Shown: one piece after another, positions 1 through 9,890 of the stretch | How the letters are laid out: each line of letters starts with the position of its first letter | Numbering within the stretch: position 1 is the first letter of the stretch | NCBI GenBank assembly: GCA_933228675.1 | Contig: OW121741.1 | Location: 42,369,080-42,433,079, forward strand | Reading direction: 5' to 3' | Length of the DNA: 64,000 nt | From: Stomorhina lunata | Lineage: Eukaryota; Arthropoda; Insecta; Diptera; Rhiniidae | Notes under the pieces: generated by a model | Told to the model about the DNA's origin: nothing | Databases searched by the model: none | What the model saw: only the letters and a program-made list of their open reading frames with translations | Translations under genes and position numbers: made by a program

Positions 1-136
1 TATCACGTGCAATTATAGTGTTGAATAATATAAAGCTTCCAATCGAGCAATAATTTTTCAAAAATCTGTCGATTATCAGCCTAAAATCCGGGAATTTCCG
101 GTTGCCGTGAAAGTTGTGAGCAATATCTTGAAATTA
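1..136. other. Unassigned flank left of the mariner
   Basis: AT-rich sequence in which I see no coding region, RNA gene or recognisable repeat. It ends at the TA dinucleotide that abuts the left terminal repeat of the mariner element. Confidence 0.5.
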
Positions 137-245
137 TAAGGGTCATCCATTTCGTAGCTTCAAGAGTATAGGACTGGAATTTGACATCTGTCAAACTAAG
201 TTGTTAAACCAATTTTTTTCTTTTCAGTTGAAAGTCTGACATTGA

Positions 246-633
246 CGAAAATTAATCGCTTAAGTATCACAAAAAGCATACAAATTATCAAAACATATAA
301 AAATGGTGATTCTGCAACAGCCACATATTGTGCTTTAAGAGGAGATTATGGTTTATATAATCGTAGAACTACGCAAGCAATTGGATAATTGTAAAGAAAT
401 TTGAAAAGACTGGAGCGGTTACAAATATTATAAGGCCTGTATATCATCGTATAGCTCGTTCCGCTGAAAATATTGCTTCTGAAAGTGAATGTGTAGCCGT
501 AGGCCCGAATGTGTCGATTCAAGAATTAGGACTGTCTTACGGCACATTATGGCGTATTTTGCATTTAGATCTACACCTACATCCATATAAAGTCAAGCTC
601 ACACAACAACTGAAGACAGCTGACCATTCACAA
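246..633 (+). pseudogene. Mariner transposase, N-terminal half
   Basis: Degenerate reading frame for the DNA-binding half of the mariner transposase. Readable blocks include the first helix-turn-helix region (near 290-370), a VKKFEKTGAV-like block (near 390-420), a linker with IARSAENIASESE (near 450-490) and a second helix-turn-helix block ending HPYKVKL..LKTADHSQRR (near 570-635). There is at least one in-frame stop and a likely frameshift. The frame stops at the CGTCG duplicated by the Transib insertion and resumes at 4460. No function is expected. Confidence 0.82.
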
Positions 634-638
634 CGTCG
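634..638 (+). repeat. Transib target-site duplication, left copy (CGTCG)
   Basis: Five bases CGTCG directly precede the Transib left end and recur directly after its right end at 4455. A 5-bp GC-rich duplication of CGNCG type is characteristic of Transib insertions. It falls inside the mariner coding sequence, so the empty site can be reconstructed. Confidence 0.93.
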
Positions 639-666
639 CACAGTGGGATTTCGCTGGCAAAAAATA
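639..666 (+). repeat. Transib left end: heptamer, 12-bp spacer, nonamer-like block
   Basis: Heptamer CACAGTG at 639-645, a spacer of exactly 12 bp (646-657), then CAAAAAATA at 658-666. The A-run block resembles the RSS nonamer consensus ACAAAAACC. The first 14 bases are repeated inverted at the right end. Role: transposase binding and cleavage site, inferred from the family. Confidence 0.85.
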
Positions 667-1731
667 CATTTTTCGAGTATAAAATATCGAAAATCTAATT
701 ATGCAGTTTTGTAGAGGACTGTTTAGTTAAGAGAAATGCATCATTAGTTTTTTTATTTTTTTATTTTTTCTTTTCAAAATAACGCGGCAAAGTCACCTAA
801 ATGAAACTCTGCAGAAACTGTTTAAAATTTTCATGAATTTCAATTGCTCGGCAACATAATTTCTTTTTGCGATATATATTTACTGTAAGTATATTTTGAA
901 AATATAGTACCTCCACATAAATTAAGAAAAAAATTATGTTGGAAAACTATAACAGCTTATAAGATATTAAGGTTTAAATGATGGCACTTCAAAATGCAGT
1001 GTTTTAAATTTTTGTTGGAAAAAAAAAAGGTTAGCTTTGTCTAGCTTTGTGCTCTAGTTATAATCAAATGAAAGGTGGGAGTGTATTCTTTCGATTTGAT
1101 AAATAAAATTCCCATAATATTCCATACTGTTGAACAAAGTTATAAATTTTATAAAAAAAGTCACATGAAATTTCACTTTAATATTTCAAAGAAACATCTT
1201 AGAAAAAGTAGTGCATGCTTTTAGGCTTAATTAATTTTATGTTATGAATAATAGCAACAAATGGTTAAATATTATTTAACGGGTATTTAAAAGAAGTGAT
1301 GAATAAGAAAAACAAAACAAAATTTACAAATCGGACTGCAATATTCGGATACGTCGAATCTTAAATACCCTTCACCATAAATTATTAACAATTTGTTAAC
1401 GATTATTTGTCTGGTACTTAAAAGAATTGGTCAAGAAGAAAAAAGGAAAAAATTAAAAAAAATTTGGAGTGGAACACACGGGTATACCGAATCCCGCATA
1501 CCCTTCACCACATGTCAGTAACTATTTCATCACTTCCAATGTACTTTTTCTTTGTTATGTAAAGTTTTGTATGGAAAATTTTAACATACGGAATAATAAA
1601 TTTATAATACCCTTATCACCCACGATGAACGGTATAATAAACATCAAAATGAGAAGTTCTAATTATTTTTAAGACGTGTAAAAGTGTGAAAGAAGTTAAA
1701 TCGCGACTTTATATTAAAAAAAAATTATAAA
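667..1731. other. Transib 5' non-coding region
   Basis: AT-rich sequence between the left end and the transposase start. It should hold the promoter, but I see no confident core-promoter motif. Short AAATACCCTTCACCA-type strings near 1365 and 1495 resemble the ends of the dispersed repeat families elsewhere in the window. Confidence 0.5.
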
Positions 1732-3749
1732 ATGTGTACTTTTGAAGTTACTTATTTCGATCTAGCTACGGAGCTTTTTCGTTGCCGTAATAATACTGAT
1801 CTGCTAAGCGATTACATTAAATCAAAAAATGAGCTTTTAACAAGAGAAGAAATCGAAGAAGTTAAAGTCACAATTCAAAGGCGCTTTTTGGGAAATTTTT
1901 ACAAAAGACAAGAAGAGTCTTCAGGAAATCGTGACTACTTCTTTAAAAAAAATGACTTGTGGTTAAAAAGTATGTATCAAACAAAAATATGTATCAAACA
2001 AATAAAAAAAAAAAAAAACAAAAATATACAAGATTTAAAATCTGACAAAATTAAAAAAAAAACTTGGTTTCCAAATATTATTATGAGAAACTTATTTCTG
2101 CCTTTAATTTTGAATTAGGAACATTTAAAGTGTCCCTGCTCGATGATAGACCGAGTTGTTCAAAAGCAAGGGGAAGGCCTGCAATGGATTTTGATGATTG
2201 TAAAGATCGCGCAAAACGGTATAAAGCTTCTGAATTAGCATCAAAATATTCTAAAGAACATTTACACATGGCTACTAAGGCAATTGAAGAAAACAAAGGA
2301 AGTAAATCCTACATTACTTCTTCTGCTGTAGTAGCCTTGATGATGGATGCAGAGCTTACAAAATATCAATACGAGTGCATTAAAAAATTTCTTAAAGAAG
2401 AAGGATACGATATTTTACCACCGTATGCGAAACTTAAAGATGAAAAGGAAAATTGCTACCCGAATAATATTAATATTACTGAAAAAGATGCATCTGTTAG
2501 CTTGCAAAGTTTAATGGATCATACGATAAGCCGTTTGTTTTTAACTTTTTGTAATGAAGAAATAATTAACATGGAGGAAAATAGTTTAACATTAACATCT
2601 AAATGGGGTTGCGATGGTTCTTCTGGACATTCGGAATACAAACAAAATTTTACCGCTGGTGTAACTGACAAAAATTTGTTACTAGCTTGTTTGGTGCCAC
2701 TAAGGCTAGAGTCGACTTCAGGAAGGGAATTTTGGCGAAACAAAGCTCCATCATCAACTAGATACTGTCGTCCTATTTATTTTGAATTCGCTAAAGAAAC
2801 AAAGGAACAAATGTTAAGGATTGTTGGTAAAATTAATTCCGACATTGCAGCTTTGAATAATACTGAAGTAATCGCCTGTGGTAAAAAATTTACGATAGAA
2901 CACAATTTAGTATTTACAATGTTAGATGGTAAGACGGCTCAAACAGTTACAGGTACGACATCAGCAGCTGTTTGCTACATTTGTAAAGCGAAGCCCATTG
3001 AAATGAATGATTTAGAATTAGTTTCAAGAAAAGCTATTGATATCGAAGCATGTAAGTTAGGCATTTCCTCCTTGCATGCACGAATTAAGTTTATGGAATG
3101 CATTCTTCATCTTGCTTATAATTTACCATTTCAAAAGTGGTCGGCGTCGAAGGACGAGCACAAAATTCTTAAACAGGAAAATAAACATCGCATTCAAGTA
3201 GCCTTAAAAGAGCGGATGGGTATAAGAGTAGATGCTGTTCAACAGGGAACCGGGTCTTCCAACGATGGCAACACTTCAAGACGTTTTTTTTTGAACCCTC
3301 AAGTTGTTGCTGACATAACTGGGGTCAACGAGGATCTTATTGATCGATTTCGAGTTGTATTGCAAATAATAACGTGCGGCCAGAAAATAAACTCATCTCA
3401 GTTTAAAAATTTTGCATGGGATACGGCGAAACTATTTGTAGAAAAATATAGATGGTTCTACATGCCGGTTACGGTTCACAAAGTACTTATTCATGGAAAA
3501 CAAATTATGGATGCTGCTTTACTTCCAATAGGTTTGCTTTCAGAAGAAGCTGAAGAAGCTCGAAATAAAGACTACAGAAGGTATCGGCTAATGTTCGCCA
3601 GAAAGTGCAGCAGGATGGCAACAAACACAGATGTTTTCCATCGCCTTCTTGTATCATCAGATCCTTATATTACCAGCATAAGACGTCAACCCCATAAACA
3701 TGTTTTAGAAGTTGATGATGTCGTTAAAGAAATGATAGAAGATGAATAA
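1732..3749 (+). CDS. Transib transposase (RAG1-core homologue), spliced, about 622 aa
   Basis: Cut-and-paste transposase of Transib, acting in the nucleus on the element ends. I read two exons, 1732-1969 and 2119-3749, joined by a 149-bp intron with donor GTATGT and acceptor TTAG; the join is in frame and gives 622 residues. Visible landmarks (spliced numbering) are WGCDGSSGHSEY with the first catalytic Asp at 245, TMLDGK with the second at 349, a CYIC zinc pair at 365 and 368, HKVLIH with His 533 and 538 (the same spacing as the RAG1 zinc histidines), and EARNKDYRRYR with the likely catalytic Glu at 559. The N-terminal region has a GRPAMDF motif of the kind common in Transib. No stop or frameshift is seen after splicing. 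Without splicing, the first exon runs into an A-rich tract and stops at 2118. The intron is inferred; the homology is very secure. Confidence 0.92.
1970..2118 (+). other. Probable intron of the Transib transposase
   Basis: Begins GTATGT and ends in a pyrimidine-containing tract plus TTAG. It is A-rich, with poly-A runs near 2008 and 2055. Splicing creates an Arg codon (A + GA) and joins NDLWLK to TFKVSLLDD in the same frame. The alternative is a frameshifted single exon. Confidence 0.72.
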
Positions 3750-3750
3750 A
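3745..3750 (+). terminator. Poly(A) signal overlapping the Transib stop codon
   Basis: AATAAA overlaps the TAA stop of the transposase (gatgAATAAAag). A signal this close to the stop would give a very short 3' UTR. It is a short motif, so chance occurrence in AT-rich DNA is possible. Confidence 0.4.
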
Positions 3751-3810
3751 AGTCTATGTTTGTTACTAATTTTGATATTTATTCATTCCGATGTTTTGAA
3801 GAACAATAGG

Positions 3811-4335
3811 GGGTGGTGGGCGTGGAAGGTTCTCTTGAAACTTTGTAAATTTGAGATAAAATATATTTCCCAATTACATGTGTGGTGGGCGTTGGGCGTG
3901 GCAGATTTTCATGAAACTTTTCAGATATTTAAATTTCATAATACTGATAACTTGCACTAAGTTTCTTTATGATCGGTTAAGAAACAAAACTTTGTAGTGG
4001 AAAAATATTTTCGTTTTATGTAGGCGGGGGTGGGGGGCGGTAGGCGTGGCAGATTTTCTCGAAACTTTGTATTTTCAGCTTTATAACACTGATGATTTGT
4101 ATAAAGTTTCATGAATTTTGGTGAAGAAATAAAAATTTTTGGGAAAAAATATTTCCGGCTTACATGTGCGGTGGGCGTTGGGCGTGGCAGATTTCCATGA
4201 AACTTTCCATATATTTAAACTTTGTAATACTGATGATCTGTGCCGAGTTTCGTTACGAACGGTTAAGAAATAAACATTTGGGGTGAAAAAATATTTTTGG
4301 ATTATATGGGCGGGGGGCGATAGGCGTGGTCAATT
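3811..4335 (+). repeat. Tandem repeats at the Transib 3' end (about 143 bp)
   Basis: A G-rich block (GTGGGCG..GGGCGTGG, then CAGATTTTC.TGAAACTTT) recurs near 3882, 4025, 4168 and 4311, a period of about 143 bp, with a partial copy near 3811. Two variants alternate: GTTGGGCGTGGC at 3882 and 4168, and GGCGGTAGGCGTGG or similar at 4025 and 4311, giving a 286-bp higher-order period. This part is much more GC-rich than its surroundings. Function unknown. Confidence 0.82.
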
Positions 4336-4415
4336 TTGATGAAACTTTAAAATTTTCTTAACTGAGTTGATAGAAGCATATGTACCAAATTTCAATGTTC
4401 TACGAGCTCTCCTTA

Positions 4416-4454
4416 TATTTTTTGCCAAGAAATGTATGGAGAAATCCCACTGTG
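4416..4454 (-). repeat. Transib right end: heptamer, 23-bp spacer, nonamer-like block
   Basis: Read on the minus strand from 4454: heptamer CACAGTG (4454-4448), a spacer of exactly 23 bp (4447-4425), then CAAAAAATA (4424-4416). The A-rich block is identical to the one at the left end but lies 11 bp further in. The first 14 bp match the left end perfectly. Confidence 0.85.
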
Positions 4455-4459
4455 CGTCG
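4455..4459 (+). repeat. Transib target-site duplication, right copy (CGTCG)
   Basis: CGTCG directly after the right heptamer, identical to 634-638. Collapsing the two copies restores continuity of the mariner reading around the QRR motif. Confidence 0.93.
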
Positions 4460-5109
4460 TAGATACGTACGAATGGGTGCTTGAACAACAGGCGGTTGAC
4501 AGCGATTTTTCGAACAAAATTTTCTTCAGCGATCAAGCACATTTCTCACTCGGTGGGTATGTTAAAAAACAAAATTGTAATATTTGGGGTTCTGAGAATC
4601 CTCAAGTAATTGAAGAGAGGTCATTATATCCAGAAAAAGTCACTGTTTGGTGCGCACTTTGGTCAGAAAGTTTGATTGGACCTAACTTCTCCGAAAACGA
4701 CGATGAAACGACTTTCACCGTTAATTCGGAGCGTTATTGTCATATGACAAACGACTTTTTTGCCTGCTATTGAAGAATACGACTTGGAGAATATGTGGTT
4801 TCAAGAAGACGGTACCACATGCCACACAACTCGAGCGAATATGGCTTTAGTGCAAGAGACATTTCCAGGCCGCGTAATTTCTCGTCGTGGCTATATCAAC
4901 TGGCCAACAAGATCATGCGATTTGACACTATTAGACTTTTTTTTGTGGGGCTACGCAAAGACCGTGTTTATGCAGTTAAACCTTTAACTCTTGAGAACTT
5001 AAAAACAAACATTCGTCAAGTTATGGCTGAAATACCGCCCAATATGTGTCAAAAAATGGTCGAAAACTACCTCAAAAGAATCAATGCTGGCAACATTTCG
5101 CGTGCTTGA
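4460..5109 (+). pseudogene. Mariner transposase, catalytic half
   Basis: Continuation of the mariner transposase after the Transib. It reads EWVLEQQAVDSDF and FFSDQAHF (first catalytic Asp, near 4530), VWCALW and FTVNSERY, then after a frameshift near 4755 FQEDGTTCH (second Asp), WPTRSCDLTLLDFFLWG (third Asp, 41 residues on) and the C-terminal ENLKTNIRQVMAEI block. The frameshift and a further frame change near 4980 disable it. A related fragment lies at 37150-37580 on the other strand. Confidence 0.88.
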
Positions 5110-5209
5110 TATTTAAATCATGTAGTGTTTTACACATAATGTCAACGTTCAAACTTCATAATAAAAAAGAAACGTTTACTTTTGAAACCGCAAAATGGAT
5201 AACCCGATA

Positions 5210-5979
5210 TTTGGCCATAATTTTGCTTCATTGGGTGTTTAAAATTTTGTGAATTTTCTGTCGGTTTAAATAATGTTTCTAGAGACGCCAACAGCTGACT
5301 GTCATTATGATAACGCAGTGCAGTGCCAACGTACGCAAGCTCAGAAACAAGAACCAATTTTGAAAAACTCAACCCGATTTAATTCTTAAATAACGGGATT
5401 TGTTCTCATCTGTTCTTATCCAAAAGTTGACCGTAATTTGTAAACTTGTGTTATTTGAAATCTTTGGAATAAAAATGCTATTGAGAAGTGGGCTAAACAA
5501 GTCACCAGCGCTATAAATATCGCTCATTTCGTAGTGGTAAAACCAGGACAAACAACAACCACGATATCGGTCGCAAGAACTAAAAAATTCCAGAAGACAA
5601 GCAAAAAAAATGTTCACCTATATAGTCCAAAAACTTGTTCTTGAGGTAAAAAAAGCTGCAATATTAAAAACACTTCCGAAGGTGCTACCTAGTAGGTTAT
5701 CTGATTGGATTATTCAACAAAATCCAGTAATGAATTGCTGAAATAACTCACTTACAACTGCTGAAATGAGGCCTCTGCGGACAGTACTGGTACTCTGGTC
5801 TGGAAGTGACCTGGTAATTTATAAACCATGTCTTAGTAAGCTATACATCGATCAAACATATATCCCAAATATGGGGAGAAAGAAGTATTTGTTCTTAAAA
5901 AGGCAAACATTTATTGTACGTGATCGGAAGATTTCAGAACTCTTAGCCTGTCTTTATTTCTTCTAAAGACATAAGAGAG
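5210..5979. other. Unassigned sequence
   Basis: No supported gene. Near 5766 the string GAGGCCTCTGCGGACAGTAC starts what may be the remnant of the LINE that becomes readable at 5980. Confidence 0.4.
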
Positions 5980-6270
5980 GCAAACCGATAAATATCTTAG
6001 GAATATCGACCAGAATCAGCTGTTAAGAGGCCAGCATGTTCACAGCAAGGGAGATGAGATATTTCTGCATGATTTGGTGTTATACATTGAAGGTTTACCT
6101 TCCGTAAAAGATTATACCATAGCTTATTTTCTAGGTATAAAAGGTGCGTTTAATAACATTACTAAAGATGCGTTAGCTAATTCTCTATATAATCTCGGGA
6201 TGGACGAAATGAGATGTATTAGAGCCAAATTAGGTCCTGAGCTTTTTTTATATATTTCTTATCTTTAAAG
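5980..6270 (+). pseudogene. LINE reverse transcriptase fragment (R1/Jockey-like)
   Basis: Degenerate non-LTR reverse transcriptase. The clearest part is at 6074-6250, where YIEGLPSVKDY is followed by FLGIKGAFNNITKDALANSLYNLG, the usual RT block 3 (F.D..GAFN) with the catalytic Asp replaced by Gly. Upstream, a readable GQHAYSKG..VE-like block needs frameshifts. Downstream similarity fades by about 6300. Dead copy. Confidence 0.72.
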
Positions 6271-6986
6271 GATATTCTGGTATTTCTGTAAGAGATTGCT
6301 ATAAAGGTAGTCGAAAATACAAAAGTTATAGAAGTGGTCAGACAGGAACGAGTTTTTTTAATATTCTCAGAGACATTTTCTCACTACTGGAGCATAGAAA
6401 TCAGTTTCGCGGACTGTATCGAAGCATTCGGAATAGTCCTTAACATTAATCGGTATTTCTAGAATAACATCACATATGAAAAGGTCATTTGGAACAAAAT
6501 AGGGATTGAAACCTAGCACTATTTGTTAATCACAGTAGTAGATTAAGTGAGCAATCACAATGACCGAATAATGTTTAAAGTCATAATATAATTCCTAACA
6601 TGATGCCAGATGTCCAAGCACCATTACTTACACTCTGGCAATATCATTGAGAGGCAAGGAGTATAAAATATCTGATAAAGATGCGTGGCTAAGCGGAATT
6701 TCTATATGAATAGCTCCGAACTCAATAATCAGACCTAAACAATATGGCTGACATAGATATCAATCGGCTTTAGAAACTTTTAAAGTGGTTCGTATTGTTC
6801 TGCGGGGAGAGATGGGAAAACACTAGTTGCTAGCATCTACTGCATCACAATTAACTCCATAGTTCATGTAAGTCTGATTAAAGGACTGTTACATTGATAT
6901 TACTTATATATCATCTCTCTGAATAAGATTTAGTTTTTTTTAATAAAAATTAAATAACACTTTATATATCTCTCATAAACACTTAC
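6271..6986. other. Degenerate LINE-derived or unassigned DNA
   Basis: No open frame that I can support. Parts may continue the LINE above. The right end is the intron side of the minus-strand exon at 6987. Confidence 0.35.
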
Positions 6987-7047
6987 CAGCTTCTGTATCC
7001 AGAACTGCCAATAAAACACATGTCGCTATTAAAATTGCTCTCCACAT
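6987..7047 (-). CDS. First coding exon of a secreted protein (signal peptide)
   Basis: On the minus strand an ATG at 7047 opens 20 codons that read as a classical signal peptide: MWRAILIATCVLLAVLD then TEA and a split Gly codon. The exon ends at 6987 directly before a strong donor GTAAGTG. Eight bases upstream of the ATG-containing stretch lies a good acceptor (TTTCTTTCAACAG, exon from 7057), so this looks like a second transcribed exon that starts translation, behind a 5' UTR intron. The mature protein would be encoded further left, outside or beyond the transposons, so the product cannot be named. Many fly secreted cuticle or matrix proteins have this exon plan. Chance is possible for such a short exon, but acceptor, start, hydrophobic core and donor all agree. 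Confidence 0.6.
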
Positions 7048-7057
7048 ATCGATTCAA

Positions 7058-7640
7058 CTGTTGAAAGAAAAAAATTTGTAAAAATAAATATTAAAAATTC
7101 AAATACTAATTATAATGTTAAACAAATTGAAAAATCAAACAAAAAGAAAATCAAGTTCTATTGTGATCATTAAGTAGATAATTATTAACTTTGAATGTAT
7201 AATTTTTATAATTTAAAACACGAAAATGATAAAAGTGTTGAATGGTTTATTCCGATGAGTTTTATTTTTGTAATTAAGTAATTTAATTGGCAAGAAAGTT
7301 TTTGCATAGTGGGACAACTTTTATAAATTAGTAATAAACATATTAAATTTTTTGCTTGAAATTTATCGATCAGTTACATTGATGGTACCTTTGATAAGTC
7401 CCAAAAAAAGAAAGTATACTAATTTTACTCTAATTGTGAAACAAATAACGTAAACGATTTTTCAATTAGAGCAAGTACAAAATTGCTCATAAAATTTATG
7501 TTTGTTCGTGCGTTTATGTGTTTTTTCATTGTTCTTTATTCACTTTAATTTTCTTTTGACAGAAAAAAATGTATGGAGTGCAATATTTTTATATTATACA
7601 GTCTTTGCTAAAAGATCAATTAAAGCCATTTTCTATAACT
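7058..7640. other. AT-rich non-coding, likely upstream intron
   Basis: Between the acceptor of the signal-peptide exon and the LINE remnant. No gene, RNA or clear repeat seen. Confidence 0.4.
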
Positions 7641-8460
7641 TATTTGTTAAAGTGCCTCCGTAGTAAAACGTTGAATAAGAAACTAGTGAGAGACATAGGA
7701 AATAGGTAGATATTGGTCGACTTAAAAGTTCAAAGGGGTAAGCCAGTCTAATAGACTAGACTCACTTAACCAAATTAAGCTTTTTGATACTTCCGTATTA
7801 ATACAATTGACACTGAAGATATCAAAAACCATATGACTGGCTCCACCATAAACCCATCGCTTAAAAATGCTTTTTAGAGATGCTTCAGCTAATAGAACCA
7901 GAGTTAGCCCCATTCTGAACGTCAGTGCAAGACAAGTTCACAGAAGATCTTTTACAGACTCTTGTATGTCAACACACCTTTTACAAAAGTCACGATACTT
8001 AACCTTCAGACTTCAGAGGGTTCCGGGTTACAGCAACATCGATGGCAACGAAGTTGCTGACAAAGTCGCTAGACAAGGCTCAAGCTAAGACTTGATTCAA
8101 AGAGTGACGGACATAGCTCCTCCTATCTGTCATTTCTATTTCGGCATCAAGTCTTAGATCGGAAAGAAAACCACAAAGACTGTCCGATGCTCAGACATTT
8201 AGGGAAAACACGGTTACCTGCCTAAACCGGGCATTAGTGAAACCAAAACTCTACTAGGTCTGAATAGGCTAGACTTTGACAGGACACTGTGTCTTATAGG
8301 CTTAACAGGTGGGATGGTAGCATTTCGTACTTCTGCGGACTATGGCAGGATGAGGATTCGTTCGAATCGGTATAACACATTTTCTTTCACTGTCCAATGC
8401 TTAGACATCTAGGCAGTAAATTCTATGATAAACTTCAGAATCTGTAGCAATGCAAACTGT
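7640..8460 (+). pseudogene. LINE C-terminal fragment with RNase H domain
   Basis: Degenerate 3' part of a non-LTR retrotransposon of the RNase H-bearing R1/I-like type. At 8005-8085 the frame reads RVPGYSNIDGNEVADKVARQG, the typical VPGHxxxxGNExAD motif that closes the RNase H fold. Further on, shifted frames give a LNRLDFDRTLC..GLTG-like block (8255-8310) and remnants of the C-terminal cysteine region. Several frameshifts and stops. The RT fragment at 5980 may be from the same family but is separated by non-LINE sequence. Confidence 0.68.
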
Positions 8461-9502
8461 ACGATATTGTAGGGTTTATTACTGGACTCAGTTGGCTTAG
8501 ATAGGCCATATAATTTCTAGTTTCTCCTTTTATTCTTCTGACTCTTTCTATATCTTTCCTCAGATTCTCAATCTCCTTCCGCTTCTATCTATCTTTAAAG
8601 GATCACAATGGACATCAATGGACTCCGAGTGAAGGTGTCATTTGAACATCACCTTTCAAACGTAACCTTCAGACAAAACGCGTGCCTTCAAATCAGATAG
8701 TGTCTTCTCATCATGGGAAGAAACATCAATCCTATCTAAAAGTCTAGAGTGAATAGATCCCCGGACTAAAGCCAACTATTATTTGCGAAAGAGCATGCAC
8801 TTTCTCACAAAAAAAGCTTGCAAGTGGTTAGATGCATGCAAACAGATTCTAAATCATATGAAAAATACATACAAGGTAGTCCCAAGTCTTGTTAAATTGT
8901 TTGAGTGTGACCGCGTGTATATTCAGTGACTAGTACTTGGTTTACATTTCTAATGTTCCCCAATTGCATAAGTATTATTCCATTAACCTTCTTGTCTAGT
9001 AATACTTGTAGGTACTTGGAGTATCAGAACGAGATTCCATGGTAAGGAAGTTATAAATATCTTCAAGACATACGGCCCTAATTTGGACCTTAGAGAAGTT
9101 TAAACACAAGGTTATAATACCAATATCCACTTCTGGATAAGATATAATAGAGAATAATGTATCACAGAAAACCTATCCTTTTATGACGAGTAAACCCGCA
9201 AAGAATCTCAAAAAGTCACCCAGAGCAGTTTCAGTAATAGCAGCTTCTGATGAAAATGTTCCCTATGGTACCATACAATTATGGATTCGGTTAACATTTT
9301 TCTTGTAACGGCCGAGTGTTGCTGGCACTACTGTCCGCAGTTAGGTTACCTTTGAAAGGAGGATTATTTAAAATTTTTGTTATACTGCCAATTTTATTTC
9401 TTTTACATCGATGGCGTGTTATTGATGTAGAGCTTACCGCCGATGTAGGATTTTGTGGCTATTAATAATTTTAATAAAAATAAGTAATTACAGAAATTAA
9501 TG
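8461..9502. other. Unassigned sequence
   Basis: No supported gene or repeat boundary found. No open frame of note on either strand. Confidence 0.35.
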
Positions 9503-9590
9503 TTGCCGTGACTGGGGATCGAACCCAGGAAGAATTAAATATGTTATGGTTAGTAGTCGATGTGCTAGCCAACTAAGCCACATCACTCTC
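9503..9590 (-). repeat. tRNA-derived SINE head
   Basis: On the minus strand, GTGGCTTAGTTGGCTAGCAC matches a Pol III A box and GGGTTCGATCCC matches a B box at tRNA-like spacing. The putative acceptor ends pair poorly and the loop between the boxes is enlarged, so I read it as the head of a tRNA-derived SINE rather than a tRNA gene. It is followed (minus strand) by CAACATTAATTT and an AT-rich tail ending TATTAAAA, as in the similar copy at 52185. Confidence 0.5.
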
Positions 9591-9890
9591 AAAAGTGTAT
9601 GTGTGTATTCAGAAGTAACTCAAGTGCTTCTTTATAGTATTTTGTTCCGTTCCTTCTATCTCAAGAAACCAGCTTGGGAAATTATTATATTGTTTTATAA
9701 TTTACCCTAGGTTTTCTTTTATTTTAAGGTTATCAATTAGTTTTTCCCAGTATTCTGAAGTTCTTGTGGAGTTAGTTCTGTAAAAAACTTCTTTCAGAAT
9801 ACGTTGAGATTAAGTAGATCCTGCAAATAATATTGTGGCAGTAGTTTATCCCTAACATTACATTTTGGATTTGGATCCTACATTACATGA
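9591..9890. other. Unassigned sequence
   Basis: No gene seen between the SINE head and the RTE-like LINE. Confidence 0.35.

Larger units (their letters stand above)
639..4454 (+). mobile_element. Complete Transib DNA transposon
   Basis: A 3,816-bp element with perfect 14-bp terminal inverted repeats CACAGTGGGATTTC, flanked by a 5-bp CGTCG duplication and inserted in a mariner transposase gene. It encodes one RAG1-like transposase with an intron (1732-3749). Transib is the DNA-transposon superfamily related to the RAG1 recombinase of jawed vertebrates. The first seven bases are identical to the consensus heptamer of antigen-receptor recombination signals, and nonamer-like blocks lie 12 bp and 23 bp in from the two heptamers. 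About 1.1 kb of AT-rich 5' non-coding DNA precedes the gene and about 0.5 kb of GC-richer tandem repeats follows it. I see no break in the coding sequence, so the element may have moved recently and could still be active. Confidence 0.93.
137..5209 (+). mobile_element. Mariner (DD41D, rosa-like), split by a Transib
   Basis: A Tc1/mariner element lying in the + direction. Imperfect terminal inverted repeats are visible: GGGTCATCCATTT near 140 and, on the other strand, GGGTTATCCATTT ending near 5205, with similarity continuing for about 29 bp. TA dinucleotides flank both ends, as expected for the family. Removing the 3.8-kb Transib and one CGTCG duplication leaves about 1.25 kb, the normal mariner length. 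The transposase is broken, so the element is dead. Spacing between the second and third catalytic Asp is 41 residues, which points to the DD41D (rosa) group. The exact TIR start is uncertain by one or two bases. Confidence 0.85.

Noticed and set aside
2064..2118. Unspliced start of the Transib transposase at 2064 (MVSKYYYEKL)
   Set aside because: This stretch is better explained as the end of the intron: the upstream exon carries a conserved-looking N-terminus and joins in frame across GT..AG.
4330..4542. Minus-strand frame across the Transib/mariner junction
   Set aside because: It spans a transposon boundary and is antisense to the mariner transposase.
9503..9590. Functional tRNA gene
   Set aside because: A and B boxes are present, but the acceptor arms do not pair and the anticodon arm is not clean. 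The same holds for 27657, 51296 and 52185.
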